A stretch of 64,000 nt of DNA. It comes from Pseudomonas viridiflava. GTDB lineage: Bacteria; Pseudomonadota; Gammaproteobacteria; Pseudomonadales; Pseudomonadaceae. The position numbers and the translations under genes were made by a program. Positions 36,225 to 45,506 of the stretch are shown here, piece after piece. Below the pieces are notes generated by a model that saw nothing but the letters and a program-made list of their open reading frames with translations, was not told the DNA's origin and did not search any database. The stretch covers positions 558,001-622,000 of the forward strand of contig NZ_RBTP01000012.1 of assembly GCF_003702045.1 (NCBI RefSeq). The letters run 5' to 3'. How positions within the stretch are numbered: position 1 is the stretch's first letter; each line of letters begins with the position of its first letter.

Positions 36225-36538
36225 TGTTCGTCGTGATCATCGGAATGGGGTTGGCAGTGTTTTTCAATCGCTACCTGTTTCTGGAGCCGCGCCTGCCGTT
36301 CACCCTTGGGCGCAACGCACGGGATTTTCTAGGATTTGCAGTGCCAGGCATGCTGACCGCGATTTGTGGGCCGATCATCTTTCTGCCTGAACATCAGCTC
36401 GAACTGAGCCTGACCAACCCTTATTTGCTGGGCGCCCTGTGTACCATCGCATTGATGCTCTGGACCCGGCGAGTCCTGACCAGCGTGGTGCTCGGCATGG
36501 CTTGCTTCTACGGGTTTCGCTGGTGGTTTGCCCTGTAG
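36221..36538 (+). CDS. azlD: AzlD-family branched-chain amino acid exporter, small subunit
   Basis: A 105-residue membrane protein with about four helices and the AzlD pattern FFNRYLFLEPR...LPFTLGRN and FLGFAVPGMLTAICGPIIF. ATG at 36221 overlaps the azlC stop (ATGA), giving coupled translation and likely equal amounts of both subunits. No Lrp-type regulator is adjacent. Confidence 0.9.
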   Translation: MMFVVIIGMGLAVFFNRYLFLEPRLPFTLGRNARDFLGFAVPGMLTAICGPIIFLPEHQLELSLTNPYLLGALCTIALMLWTRRVLTSVVLGMACFYGFRWWFAL

Positions 36539-36613
36539 CATGCGGTGTCGCCAATGAGGCCGGCCTTGCGAGCGCAGGCCTGCCTGGTTTAAAGCCGTCG
36601 ACCGAATATCACC

Positions 36614-37489
36614 TCAGTTTGGCCATTTCATCTCACCCTTGATGACCTTCGCGCTCATTTCCAGCGAACCGGGCTCGGCCAGTTGCGGCCAGGCTTTGTG
36701 CATGGCGTCGATCAGCGCTGCGGAGTCCTTGGCCTTAGTGGCGTTCTCTTCGAAAGACCTGAGGTAGTCAGCGGTAAACGTGACGGCTTTGGTCCCTTCA
36801 GGCACCTGGCCCAGGTAATGGCCTGGAATGACGGTGGCCGGCTTCAACGCTTCGATGCCCTTGAGGGTGGCGAGCCAGTCCTGGCGGGATTTCGGCGTCT
36901 GGGTGTCGGCGACCCAGACATGAATGCCGCTGGACACCACAACGCCACCGACAACCGTCTTGAGCGAGGGAATCCACACGTAGCTGCGTTCCGGAGCCGC
37001 GCTATCCAGCCCTTTGATTTGCAACGGCTGACCTTCCAGCGTCAGATGATTTCCCTTGAGCACTTCAGGCAAGACCAGTTTGGCTGGCGCGTTGTCTTTC
37101 AGGATAGGACCCCAGTACGCCAGCTTGCCTTGCATCGAGGCCTTGATGGCGTTCACTGTCGGTTCGCTGGCGACAATTTTGGCCTCAGGGAAGGCCGCCT
37201 GGATAACGTCCAGACCGAAGTAGTAGTCCGGGTCACTGTGGCTGATGTAAACCGTGGTGAGCTTCTTGCCGCTGGCCTTGATCTTCTGTACCAGCGCCTG
37301 GGCGTCATTGCGCTGAAACTGGGCATCGATCAGCACGGCGTCATGCTGGCCGATGATCAGTTCGGATGAAACCGGGAAGATGGCCTTTTCGGCCGGGTTG
37401 TAGACATCGATCTTCAGCGGATCGGCCGCTTGAGCGGCGAGCGGCAAAAGGGTGGCGAAGGAGAGGGCGAGCAGGGCACGGCGCAGCAT
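36614..37489 (-). CDS. Secreted MBL-fold hydrolase-like protein
   Basis: A 291-residue protein with a Sec signal peptide (ALLALSFATLLPLAAQAAD) and a metallo-beta-lactamase-like fold. The usual HxHxDH motif reads SHSDPDYYFG, so the second and last histidines are replaced; a later His is in VIPGHYLG. It may bind one metal or none, or belong to a branch with altered ligands. It probably acts in the periplasm on an unknown ester or thioester. It diverges from a LysR regulator 110 bases away, which may control it. Confidence 0.82.
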   Translation of the reverse strand: MLRRALLALSFATLLPLAAQAADPLKIDVYNPAEKAIFPVSSELIIGQHDAVLIDAQFQRNDAQALVQKIKASGKKLTTVYISHSDPDYYFGLDVIQAAFPEAKIVASEPTVNAIKASMQGKLAYWGPILKDNAPAKLVLPEVLKGNHLTLEGQPLQIKGLDSAAPERSYVWIPSLKTVVGGVVVSSGIHVWVADTQTPKSRQDWLATLKGIEALKPATVIPGHYLGQVPEGTKAVTFTADYLRSFEENATKAKDSAALIDAMHKAWPQLAEPGSLEMSAKVIKGEMKWPN

Positions 37490-37599
37490 GGGAACGACCT
37501 TTTCGAGTGGCAGAACGGAAGTGGCCTTATCTTAAGTTGCTTGAAGTGAAACAAAAGCCTCACTATCGGCAACTATCAATTGCTTGAATCGGACGAATC

Positions 37600-38499
37600 A
37601 TGGATCGCATCGTGGCAGCTCGGGTGTTCGTGGCCATCAACGAGCGTGGCAGCTTGGTCGCGGCCGCCGAGTCGCTGGACATGTCCCGGGCGATGGTTAC
37701 GCGGTATCTGGCGCAAATGGAAACCTGGGCGGGTGCACGCTTGCTGCACCGCACCACCCGCAAGCTGGGTCTGACGGCCCCTGGTCAGGTGACCCTGGCT
37801 CGGTGTCGGCAGCTGCTTGAACTGGCCGACGCCGTGCCGCTGGCTGCCGACACGCAGGTGGACGAGCCACGCGGAATGTTGCGAATCGCCTGCTCGCAGT
37901 CATTGGCGCAGGCGGTGTTGGCACCGGCAGTGACGGCTTACCTGCGACGTTATCCGGGGACTTCGGTGGATCTGCTGATCGGCAATCAGGCGGTGGACCT
38001 GGTCAGCGAACGGATCGATCTGGCGATCCGCATCACCAATCAACTGGACCCCAACCTCATTGCCCGTCCCCTGGGGAGCTGTGAGTCCGTCGTCTGTGCA
38101 GCGCCCGGCTATCTGGCCATACATGGCACGCCGAACCGGCCGCAGGCGCTGAGCACTCACAACTGCCTGACGTATTCCTACTTCGGCAAAAGCCTTTGGG
38201 AGTTCGTCCACGCCGAGCAACCGCTGAGCGTACCCGTAGGCGGCAATCTGAGCGCCAATGACTCAGTGGTGCTGCTTGAGGCCGCCGTGGCCGGTGCCGG
38301 GATCACCTTGCAGCCGGTGCATTCGGCTGCGCCGCTGATTGCCAACGGAACGCTTGTTGCGCTGATGCCCGATTACCAGCCTCGTTCGCTGGGCATGCAT
38401 GGGGTCTATACCTCACGACACCATCAATCGGCGACCTTGCGTACCATGCTGGACTTTTTGTCGGGTCGGTTTGGGGGGGAGATGTTGGTGCGCGGGTAG
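37600..38499 (+). CDS. LysR-family transcriptional regulator
   Basis: The 299-residue protein has an N-terminal winged helix-turn-helix (about 1-60, RGSLVAAAESLDMSRAMVTRYLAQME) and the type 2 periplasmic-binding effector domain (about 88-295), full LysR length. Divergent placement from the MBL-fold gene suggests it regulates that gene and itself from the shared 110-base region. The inducer is unknown. Confidence 0.93.
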   Translation: MDRIVAARVFVAINERGSLVAAAESLDMSRAMVTRYLAQMETWAGARLLHRTTRKLGLTAPGQVTLARCRQLLELADAVPLAADTQVDEPRGMLRIACSQSLAQAVLAPAVTAYLRRYPGTSVDLLIGNQAVDLVSERIDLAIRITNQLDPNLIARPLGSCESVVCAAPGYLAIHGTPNRPQALSTHNCLTYSYFGKSLWEFVHAEQPLSVPVGGNLSANDSVVLLEAAVAGAGITLQPVHSAAPLIANGTLVALMPDYQPRSLGMHGVYTSRHHQSATLRTMLDFLSGRFGGEMLVRG

Positions 38500-38533
38500 G
38501 CGGGTAGAGGCACTCATTGCATGCTGCGCAACA

Positions 38534-38595
38534 CCGCGTGCGCAGGCCTTGCTGACGGTTCCCGGCAGATCGCCGGCAAGCCGCCTCCCACGCGG
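38534..38595. repeat. REP-like palindromic element
   Basis: Arms CCGCGTG (38534-38540) and CACGCGG (38589-38595) enclose CGGCAGATCGCCGGCAAGCC followed by GCCTCCCAC, close to the common Pseudomonas REP core that reads GATCGCCGGCAAGCCGGCTCC. It lies between a LysR gene and the 3' end of a chemoreceptor gene, a usual place for REPs. Confidence 0.6.
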
Positions 38596-38712
38596 CTAGG
38601 TGTTTGCTGCGCGACAGCGCCACGGCGAACACCGGGTGGGGTCTCCCATAACAACGCGTGTCCTCAGCAGGTCACGCGCTGTTCGTGCAGGCTTCTATAA
38701 AAGCCTTTGCCA

Positions 38713-40653
38713 TCACGTCTTGAACTTGCGCACCAGTGCATCCAGCTCGTTGGACAATGACGCCAGGCTGGTGGAGTCGGCGCGGGCCGAATCGGACAGG
38801 GTGGCGATCAGTTGTGCATCGCCATGAATCTGGCTGATATGGCGGTTAATATCCTCGGCCACTTGATGCTGTTCTTCGGCCGCCGTGGCGATCTGGGTGT
38901 TCATGTCGCGGATCACGTCCACCGACTCACGGATCTGCCCAAAGCTGCTGCGCGCCTGCCCGATCTTGGTGACCGACTGTTGCGACACATCCAGGCTTGC
39001 GTTCATCTGTTGTGCCACGGACTTGGTGCGTTTGGCCAGGTTGCCCAACAGCGTATCGATCTCGGCAGTCGAGTCGGCCGTGCGCTTGGCGAGCGCCCGG
39101 ACTTCATCGGCCACCACGGCAAACCCGCGACCCTGTTCACCGGCACGGGCAGCTTCGATGGCGGCGTTGAGCGCCAGCAGGTTGGTCTGTTCGGCAATCG
39201 AGCGAATGGTGGCCAGAATCGATTGGATGTCGATGCTGTCCTTCTCCAATTGCGTCACGTCCTTGGCCGAGCGGGCGATTTCCTCGCTCAACTGATCCAC
39301 GCTGCGCACGGCATCGTCGATCTGAAGCTGACCTTCGCGTGCCTGTTGCTGACCGTTGTCGGCCGAATCGGCGGCCTGGCTGCACGAGCGGGCGACTTCG
39401 TTGGAGGTAGCGACCATCTCATGGAACGCCGTGGACACCATGTCCACCGCTTCGCGCTGACGACCTGCGGCTTCGGCCATGTCGTTGGAAACACGGGTCG
39501 AGCTGTGTGACGCTTCGAGAATTTTATGCGCTGCCTGGCCGATGTGCTGGATCAGGCTGCGAATCGCGGTCAGGAACTTGTTGAACCAGCCCGCCAGCTG
39601 TGCGGTTTCATCGTTGCCGCGCACTGTCAGGTTATGGGTCAAGTCGCCTTCACCGCCCGCGATGCCTTCAAGCCCGGTCGAGACACTGTGAATCGGGCGC
39701 ACGATGACGCTGGCGAAACTGGCACCGACGATAGCGAACACCAGTGCCAGCACGGCAGCGATGATGCCGATCAGCCAGGTCAGACGGGTGGCCGAAGCCA
39801 TCACTTCGTCCTGTTTGATCAGGCCAATGAAGTTCCAGCCCAACTGATCGGACGGGTAAACGTTGGCCATGTAGCGCTCGCCGTTGAGCGTGAGTTCGAC
39901 CAACCCACTGCTGGTCTTGGCCAGCTCGGCAAAACCGTCACCCAGTTCACCCAGCTTTTTGAAATTGTGTTCCGGCTGCTTGGGGTCGACCAGTACCGTG
40001 CCGTTCTTCTCCATCAGCATCAGATAACCGCTTTCACCCAGCTTGATCTGCTTGACGATGTTGGTCAGCTGCTTGAGCGACACGTCGATATTGACCACGC
40101 CGCCGGGGTTGCCCAGCTTGTTGGGTATCGCACGGATGGTGCTGACCAGCACCGCGTCGTCGGCGGCCCAGTAATAGGCGTCGCTGCGCACAGTCTTGCC
40201 GACATTGGCCATCGCGGTCTTGTACCAGGGGCGGACGCGCGGGTCGTAGTTGCTCATCCGCGGGTCTTCCGGCGTCATGATGTAGGTGCCGTTGATCAGA
40301 CCGTACGAAACGTAGGAATAAGCCGGGTGCGCCTTGGCGATGCTGGCGAACAGCTCGGTGGCCTGCCTGTCGTTCTCCGACTGAGGCGTCGCCGCTGCGC
40401 CCATGTAACTTCTGAAGTCGTCGCTGGCGCCCGCGATCAGCGGATGCGCGGCGATGTAGTTGACGTTCTGAGTGATGCCATCGAAGAACAACTGCATGGC
40501 ATTGTCGACCTGACGAATTTCGCGTCCGCTGCCATCTACAAAACCCTTGGTCGCTTCGTCCCGCAAGTTCACTACAACGATCGTCGCCACGACGATGATG
40601 GGCAAGCACGCAATCACTGCGAACGCCCAAGTCAATTTCTGTTTGATGTTCAT
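38713..40653 (-). CDS. Membrane chemoreceptor with dCache ligand domain
   Basis: A 646-residue methyl-accepting chemotaxis protein: membrane helix 1 (about 8-30), periplasmic double-Cache domain (about 35-275), helix 2 (about 280-300), HAMP, and a full signalling domain with [32 protein letters not shown]. The ligand domain contains Y-x4-R-x-W-Y (YDPRVRPWY), a later Tyr pair and an Asp in VNIDVSL, which fits the amino-acid-binding dCache_1 motif known from PctA-type receptors; amino acid sensing is an inference. ATG at 40653 follows CCGGAGCTCAC. A FliA-type promoter lies upstream at 40764-40790. Confidence 0.93.
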   Translation of the reverse strand: MNIKQKLTWAFAVIACLPIIVVATIVVVNLRDEATKGFVDGSGREIRQVDNAMQLFFDGITQNVNYIAAHPLIAGASDDFRSYMGAAATPQSENDRQATELFASIAKAHPAYSYVSYGLINGTYIMTPEDPRMSNYDPRVRPWYKTAMANVGKTVRSDAYYWAADDAVLVSTIRAIPNKLGNPGGVVNIDVSLKQLTNIVKQIKLGESGYLMLMEKNGTVLVDPKQPEHNFKKLGELGDGFAELAKTSSGLVELTLNGERYMANVYPSDQLGWNFIGLIKQDEVMASATRLTWLIGIIAAVLALVFAIVGASFASVIVRPIHSVSTGLEGIAGGEGDLTHNLTVRGNDETAQLAGWFNKFLTAIRSLIQHIGQAAHKILEASHSSTRVSNDMAEAAGRQREAVDMVSTAFHEMVATSNEVARSCSQAADSADNGQQQAREGQLQIDDAVRSVDQLSEEIARSAKDVTQLEKDSIDIQSILATIRSIAEQTNLLALNAAIEAARAGEQGRGFAVVADEVRALAKRTADSTAEIDTLLGNLAKRTKSVAQQMNASLDVSQQSVTKIGQARSSFGQIRESVDVIRDMNTQIATAAEEQHQVAEDINRHISQIHGDAQLIATLSDSARADSTSLASLSNELDALVRKFKT

Positions 40654-40763
40654 GTGAGCTCCGGAGTGTCCATTACTACCGTGTGTTGGGCGCTGCATTT
40701 ATCCATGCAGTCTGTTGAACCATGTCATCACTCGGGAGCGCTGTCTTATGGTCTACCACTAGC

Positions 40764-40790
40764 GAGTCGGCGTCTGCGCAGGATTCTTTA
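40764..40790 (-). promoter_or_regulatory. FliA (sigma-28) promoter of dCache chemoreceptor
   Basis: Read on the minus strand: TAAA (40790-40787), 15 bases, then GCCGACTC (40771-40764). The consensus is TAAA-N15-GCCGATAA, so the -35 box and the first five bases of the -10 box match at exact spacing. The transcript would have a leader of about 100 bases. It ties the receptor to the motility regulon. Confidence 0.6.
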
Positions 40791-40996
40791 AGGCGGGTGG
40801 CGCTTACAGATATTTATGTCGTTTCTGGATCAAGAGTGGTGACCCGGTTCGCTGCTACATGCCGTTTTGGGTCAGATTTCCGCGTCTGTCAGCGTGAGCC
40901 GAAGGGCAGATCCCGGCCGCCCGACGAGCTCATGAATGCCGGGCGAACGGTTTGCGCTGAACCTGTGCCCGGCACAGCGCTGTGCGGGAGCAAACC

Positions 40997-42034
40997 TCAC
41001 CGAAAAGCGGGGACCACGTGTTTGATGAACAGCTCCAGCGACTTCTTCTTCTCGGCGTGCGGCAGGCTGTTGTCGCACCAGAAGCTGAACTCGTCGACGC
41101 CCAGTTCCTGGTAGTACTGGATGCGTGGAATGATCTCTTCCGGTGTGCCGATCATCGCCGTCTTGTGCAGGCTTTCGAGGGCGAATTCGGGACGCTCGAC
41201 GAATTTCTCTTCAGGGCTCGGCGCGAGGAAGCCGTTGACGGGCGTCTGCTTGTTGCCGAACCAGGCATCGAAGGTGCGATAAAACTTCGAGATCGCTTTG
41301 GCCCCGACCTGCCAGCCTTCAGGGTCGTCTGCGGCGTGGACGTGGGTATGGCGCAGGACCATGAGTTGTGGGCGTGGCACGTCTGGGTTGTTGGCCAGCG
41401 CGGCCTCGAACTTGTTCTTCAGGTCGACAACTTCCTCGTCGCCCTTCATCAGTGGTGTGACCATGACGTTGCAGCCGTTCGCCACCGCAAAGTTGTGCGA
41501 GTCCGGATCGCGAGCAGCAATCCACATTGGCGGCGTATTGATGGGCTTGGGCACGCAGGTCGAGGTCGGGAATTTCCAGATATCGCCGTCGTGGGCATAG
41601 TCGCCTCGCCACAAGGCTCGCACCACTGGGACCATTTCGCGCAGGGCCTTGCCGCCTTCGGACGCCGGCATGCCACCGGCCATCCGATCAAATTCGACCT
41701 GATAGGCACCGCGTGCCAGGCCGACCTCCATGCGCCCGTTACTGATCACGTCCAGCAGCGCACATTCGCCTGCAACCCGCAGCGGGTGCCAGAACGGCGC
41801 GATGATGGTGCCTGCGCCCAGGTGGATGGTCTCGGTTCTGGCCGCCAGATACGCCAGCAACGGCATGGGGCTTGGGGAGATGGTGTATTCCATCGCGTGG
41901 TGCTCGCCGATCCAGACTGTGCTGAAGCCGCCTTTCTCGGCCATCAGCGTGAGCTCGGTGAGGTCTTCGAAAAGCTGGCGGTGGCTGACGGTTTCGTCCC
42001 AGCGTTCCATGTGCACGAACAGCGAAAATTTCAT
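40997..42034 (-). CDS. Luciferase-like (LLM) flavin-dependent monooxygenase
   Basis: A 345-residue TIM-barrel oxidoreductase of the bacterial luciferase superfamily. Visible are MKFSLFVHMERWD at the start, the flavin-side GFSTVWIGEHHAMEYTISPSP block, and HLGAGTIIAPFWHPLRVAGECALLD. It would use reduced FMN from a partner reductase to oxidise a small substrate, often a sulfonate, ketone or similar compound. ATG at 42034 follows GAGGTAAGTGTC. The flavin reductase gene lies 78 bases upstream on the same strand and is the likely partner. Confidence 0.9.
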   Translation of the reverse strand: MKFSLFVHMERWDETVSHRQLFEDLTELTLMAEKGGFSTVWIGEHHAMEYTISPSPMPLLAYLAARTETIHLGAGTIIAPFWHPLRVAGECALLDVISNGRMEVGLARGAYQVEFDRMAGGMPASEGGKALREMVPVVRALWRGDYAHDGDIWKFPTSTCVPKPINTPPMWIAARDPDSHNFAVANGCNVMVTPLMKGDEEVVDLKNKFEAALANNPDVPRPQLMVLRHTHVHAADDPEGWQVGAKAISKFYRTFDAWFGNKQTPVNGFLAPSPEEKFVERPEFALESLHKTAMIGTPEEIIPRIQYYQELGVDEFSFWCDNSLPHAEKKKSLELFIKHVVPAFR

Positions 42035-42112
42035 GACACTTACCTCGATCAGATCGGAGTGCGGTTGTGGCAGCACTCGTATTTTCAAATGAGTGGTATG
42101 AGCAAATGCGTA

Positions 42113-42598
42113 TCAGGCCAGCGCGGGAAGGGTGCTCATCTTGCCCCGGCAATACACCATCGGGTCGACAGGTTGTTGAGGCTGAATCAGGTTCTTGATC
42201 GCGCCCACCATGATCGCGTGATCGCCACCTTCATACTCGCGCCACAATTCACACTCGATGATCGCCGTGGCGTTGCTCAGCAGCGGGTTGCCCAGCGCGC
42301 TCAACGTCCACTGGATCCCTTCGGCCTTGAGTTTGCCTTTGCGGGCGAAGGCGTAGGCTTCTTCCTGCTGTGAACCGGAGAGCAGATGAATCGCGAAGCG
42401 CTTGCTCTTGATCAACGTGGCGTAGGAGTCGGAGCTGTAATTGGGGCAGAACAGGACCAGGGGCGGATCCATCGACAATGAGCTGAAGGCACTGGCGGTC
42501 AGGCCGACGACGTCGCCCTCGTCGTTGAGCGTGGTGATGACGGTGACACCCGACGGAAATGAGGCCATGACGTTCTTGTAGTCGGTTGCGTCGATCAT
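42113..42598 (-). CDS. Flavin reductase-like FMN-binding protein
   Basis: A 161-residue protein of the HpaC/flavin reductase family (split-barrel FMN fold). Signatures are FPSGVTVITT, GLTASAFSSLSMDPPLVLFC and FAIHLLSGSQQ. It supplies FMNH2 to a two-component monooxygenase, here probably the adjacent LLM enzyme and possibly SfnG 1.5 kb away. The start at 42598 gives the family's usual length. Confidence 0.92.
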   Translation of the reverse strand: MIDATDYKNVMASFPSGVTVITTLNDEGDVVGLTASAFSSLSMDPPLVLFCPNYSSDSYATLIKSKRFAIHLLSGSQQEEAYAFARKGKLKAEGIQWTLSALGNPLLSNATAIIECELWREYEGGDHAIMVGAIKNLIQPQQPVDPMVYCRGKMSTLPALA

Positions 42599-42648
42599 TT
42601 GCTACCTCTGCGCGGTGTGCCGACAGGCATGATGATTGTCTGTCTGAT

Positions 42649-42656
42649 GGTATACC
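42649..42656. promoter_or_regulatory. GGTATACC palindrome upstream of flavin reductase
   Basis: The 8-bp palindrome GGTATACC, with flanking T and G, sits about 50 bases before the flavin reductase start. It resembles half-sites bound by FadR-type GntR regulators, but no such gene is nearby. Weak support. Confidence 0.3.
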
Positions 42657-42809
42657 GTAATACTAATAGTGCAAATGTTTTTTGTCTGTTCAGCGCGCAG
42701 GCGATCACGCAATGCGTCCTGAGAAGGTTGCATTGTGCTGACTGATGTCGCCCAAGAATGCGGTAGAGAGGGAAGCGTCCAGGAGCCTGAACGCTTGGAG
42801 AGGCGCTAC

Positions 42810-43145
42810 TTAACTGCAGGCTTCATTCTGAATGTATTCGGACGTGGAATCTGGAATCACCGGTCCCATGCCGCTGACAGCGTGAGCGCTTTCCATGATC
42901 TCAAGCGTTGCGCCCGTACCCACCAGATTGACCGTGTGGTTGTCGCAGTTGTAAACGCGCTTGGAATAGATCACGCCCAGCAAACTTTCTCGCTTGGTGA
43001 CAACGATCCGATGAGTGAGTGCGCCGGTCTTTTCCACCAGCGCGTGCTGTGCCGCCGGGTCGTGAGGAATCGATATGGGCTTGCTTTCGGCATGAGCCGA
43101 AATAGCGGGGAGGAGGAGTGCCAGACACCAGGCGTGAAATTTCAT
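42810..43145 (-). CDS. Small exported hypothetical protein
   Basis: A 111-residue protein with a Sec signal peptide (MKFHAWCLALLLPAISAHAES), and a mature part of about 90 residues containing two Cys residues (YNCDNHT and NEACS) that could form a disulfide in the periplasm. ATG at 43145 has AGGAG six bases upstream, and the longer frame to 43247 lacks a signal at its start. Similar secreted proteins with an LMCDC-like end are known in pseudomonads, but I cannot name a function. Confidence 0.7.
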   Translation of the reverse strand: MKFHAWCLALLLPAISAHAESKPISIPHDPAAQHALVEKTGALTHRIVVTKRESLLGVIYSKRVYNCDNHTVNLVGTGATLEIMESAHAVSGMGPVIPDSTSEYIQNEACS

Positions 43146-43363
43146 CAGTGCTCCTGCGGATGAACAAGGCTTCATTGGATCCAAACCTACGCTGGGCCTG
43201 AGCAGTTGAATAGCCAGTGGCCATGCATTTCGTCGGGTTTGTATCACGCTTCAGACAGGTGGTCAGCCAAGCCTGCCGTCCGTCGTCGTCGCCCTATTTT
43301 CAGTGGGCTGAATTCGTTTTTGGCCGATGCAGTCTGTGAAGCCTAGTCGGAATCTGTTGAGCG

Positions 43364-43804
43364 TCAGGCAAACGCTTGAGTCACCAGAGCCGCCACCACC
43401 AGATACCGAGCGCCCTTGGCCAATGTGACGATCAGCACGAAGCGCCACAGTGGTTCGCGCAATACGCCGGCCATGACTGTGAGCGGATCCCCAATGATGG
43501 GCACCCAGCTCAGAAGCAGTGACCCGTAGCCGTACTTCAGATAAAACCCTTGGGCCTTGTGTAGCTGTGTCTGGCTGATCGGGAACCAGCGCTTGTGGCG
43601 CAGGCGCTCTATAAAGCGCCCCAGCATCCAGTTCACTATCGAACCCAGTACATTGCCCAGGGTTGCGACCCACAACAGGGTCAAGGTCGAATACGCCTTG
43701 CTGGCCAACATGCCGGCCAGCACGGTTTCCGACTGCATCGGCAACAACGTCGCCGCACCCAGTGCTGCCATGAAGAGGCCGAAATAGCTTGAAAGCTCGA
43801 ACAT
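43364..43804 (-). CDS. YqaA/DedA-like membrane protein
   Basis: A 146-residue inner-membrane protein with about four helices and the YqaA-family (SNARE-associated/DedA-related) pattern: LPMQSETVLAGML, GNVLGSIVNWMLGR and LLSWVPIIGDPLTVMAGVLR. DedA relatives act as lipid or solute flippases; the role of YqaA is not settled. ATG at 43804 starts MFELSSYFGLF, the usual beginning of the family. Confidence 0.85.
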   Translation of the reverse strand: MFELSSYFGLFMAALGAATLLPMQSETVLAGMLASKAYSTLTLLWVATLGNVLGSIVNWMLGRFIERLRHKRWFPISQTQLHKAQGFYLKYGYGSLLLSWVPIIGDPLTVMAGVLREPLWRFVLIVTLAKGARYLVVAALVTQAFA

Positions 43805-43860
43805 CGAAAGATGCCTTGTGGGTGCAGAACCTTCGCGAAGGGCGGGACGGGTCTGAGCCA

Positions 43861-44046
43861 TCAGTAGACCGAATGAGCATTGTGTTGCACGTCGCCGCCT
43901 GCTTTCAAGGCAACGAACTGTTGCCTGGGCAACACCGGCTCGACACCTTGCCCGGCTGCCGACAGATGGTCTGCTGTTAGAGACGCTTCAACCCTTTGAT
44001 TTTCTTGAATAACCTTCGGTGGCACGGTTGCTGCTCTGTTGCTCAT
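43861..44046 (-). CDS. Doubtful small frame between yqaA-like gene and sfnG
   Basis: A 61-residue frame (MSNRAATVPPKVIQENQRVE at its start) with a soluble, protein-like composition but no clear ribosome-binding site. It occupies the space opposite the sfnG leader and overlaps the sigma-54 promoter, which argues against a real gene. Kept because composition is not random. Confidence 0.25.
   Translation of the reverse strand: MSNRAATVPPKVIQENQRVEASLTADHLSAAGQGVEPVLPRQQFVALKAGGDVQHNAHSVY
44020..44035 (+). promoter_or_regulatory. Sigma-54 (RpoN) promoter of sfnG
   Basis: TGGCACG-GTTG-CTGCT matches the -24/-12 consensus TGGCACG-N4-TTGCT except one base, with GG (44021-44022) and GC (44033-44034) separated by exactly 10 bases. 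It lies 67 bases before the sfnG ATG. In P. putida, sulfone genes are driven by RpoN with the activator SfnR, so this fits known regulation. Confidence 0.75.
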
Positions 44047-44101
44047 CGCCAAGCCCGCTCGATTCTTGTGTCCGGGACCCTGAAGCCAGAGGAGTAACGA
44101 T

Positions 44102-45208
44102 ATGAGCCAGACCCCTATTAAATTTGCGTACTGGGTGCCGAACGTCAGCGGCGGGCTGGTGGTGAGCAAGATCGAACAGCGCACCAGCTGGACCATCGAC
44201 TACAACCGAAAACTGGCGCAGATCGCCGAAAAGTCGGGATTTGAATACGCTCTGACTCAGATTCGCTTTACAGCAGGTTACGGCGCCGAATATCAGCATG
44301 AATCGGTCGCGTTCAGTCATGCGCTGCTGGCGGCGACTGAAAAGCTCAAAGTGATCGCCGCGATTCTACCGGGGCCTTGGACGCCCTCGGTGGTCGCCAA
44401 ACAGTTGGCGACCATTGATCAGCTCACCGCCGGGCGCGTGGCGGTAAACATCGTCAGCGGCTGGTTCAAAGGCGAATTCACCGCCATCGGCGAGCCCTGG
44501 CTTGAGCATGATGAGCGCTATCGCCGTTCCGAGGAGTTCATCCGCGCGTTGAAAGGCATCTGGACCACCGACAACTTCACGTTCAAGGGCGATTTCTACC
44601 GCTTCCACGATTACACCCTCAAGCCCAAGCCGATCCAGCGTCCGCACCCGGAAATCTTTCAAGGGGGCAGCTCCAGGGCCGCGCGGGACATGGCCGCTCG
44701 GGTGTCGGACTGGTATTTCACCAACGGCAATACCGTCGAAGGCATCAAGGCCCAGGTCGATGACATTCGGGCCAAAGCTGCCGCCAACGGGCACTCGGTG
44801 AAGATCGGCGTCAATGCGTTCATCATCGCCCGGGATACGGAGGAGGAGGCCCGAGCCGTGCTGGCCGAGATCGTCGACAAAGCGGATCCGGAAGCCGTCA
44901 ATGCCTTTGGCGACGCCGCGAAGCAGGCTGGCAAGTCGAGTCCGGAAGGTGAGGGCAACTGGGCCAAATCCACCTTTCAAGACTTGATCCAGTACAACGA
45001 CGGCTTCAAGACCAACCTGATTGGCACGCCACGCCAGATTGCCGAGCGCATCGTGCAACTGAAAGCCGTCGGCGTTGACCTGGTGTTGTCAGCCTTTCTG
45101 CATTTTCAGGAGGAAGTCGCCTACTTTGGCGAACATGTGCTGCCACTGGTGCGTGAACTGGAGGCTGCTTCTCTACGCACGCCCGAAAAAGCTGCCGCCA
45201 CCGCCTGA
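44102..45208 (+). CDS. sfnG: FMNH2-dependent dimethylsulfone monooxygenase
   Basis: A 368-residue LLM-type flavin monooxygenase that matches SfnG: FAYWVPNVSGGLVVSKIEQR at the start, GYGAEYQHESVAFSHALLA, and the flavin-binding region AVNIVSGWFKGEF. SfnG splits dimethylsulfone to methanesulfinate and formaldehyde for sulfur supply. The needed reduced flavin may come from the reductase at 42113. The ATG follows AGAGGAGTAACGAT. A sigma-54 promoter lies upstream; no sfnR is within the window. Confidence 0.9.
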   Translation: MSQTPIKFAYWVPNVSGGLVVSKIEQRTSWTIDYNRKLAQIAEKSGFEYALTQIRFTAGYGAEYQHESVAFSHALLAATEKLKVIAAILPGPWTPSVVAKQLATIDQLTAGRVAVNIVSGWFKGEFTAIGEPWLEHDERYRRSEEFIRALKGIWTTDNFTFKGDFYRFHDYTLKPKPIQRPHPEIFQGGSSRAARDMAARVSDWYFTNGNTVEGIKAQVDDIRAKAAANGHSVKIGVNAFIIARDTEEEARAVLAEIVDKADPEAVNAFGDAAKQAGKSSPEGEGNWAKSTFQDLIQYNDGFKTNLIGTPRQIAERIVQLKAVGVDLVLSAFLHFQEEVAYFGEHVLPLVRELEAASLRTPEKAAATA

Positions 45209-45506
45209 TCGATCCAGCTCCCCCTCGCAACGAACCTGCCCCATCGCCGTGAGCCGTTGCGCTCACGGTCCCTCTAAAAATATTCTTCAACTTGTGATCC
45301 AATCCACACGCTTACGCGTATGTTGACCCCTGTTTGCCGTGTGATCCCGCTTCATTCAGTCGCCCCAAGCGATTCCCGGGTGCGACATCGGGCGCCTTGG
45401 CTCACGACTGTGATGCCGATGAAGGACTATCGATGTATCTGAATACCCACGCTCAGGTTTCGTGCGAGTCGGTTGCGCGAGCGCTCATTGCTTACGGAGG
45501 CAGGTT

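Noticed and set aside
40982..42373. 463-codon plus-strand frame opposite the LLM and flavin reductase genes
   Set aside because: Runs across two well-supported genes and their spacer, and matches no known family.
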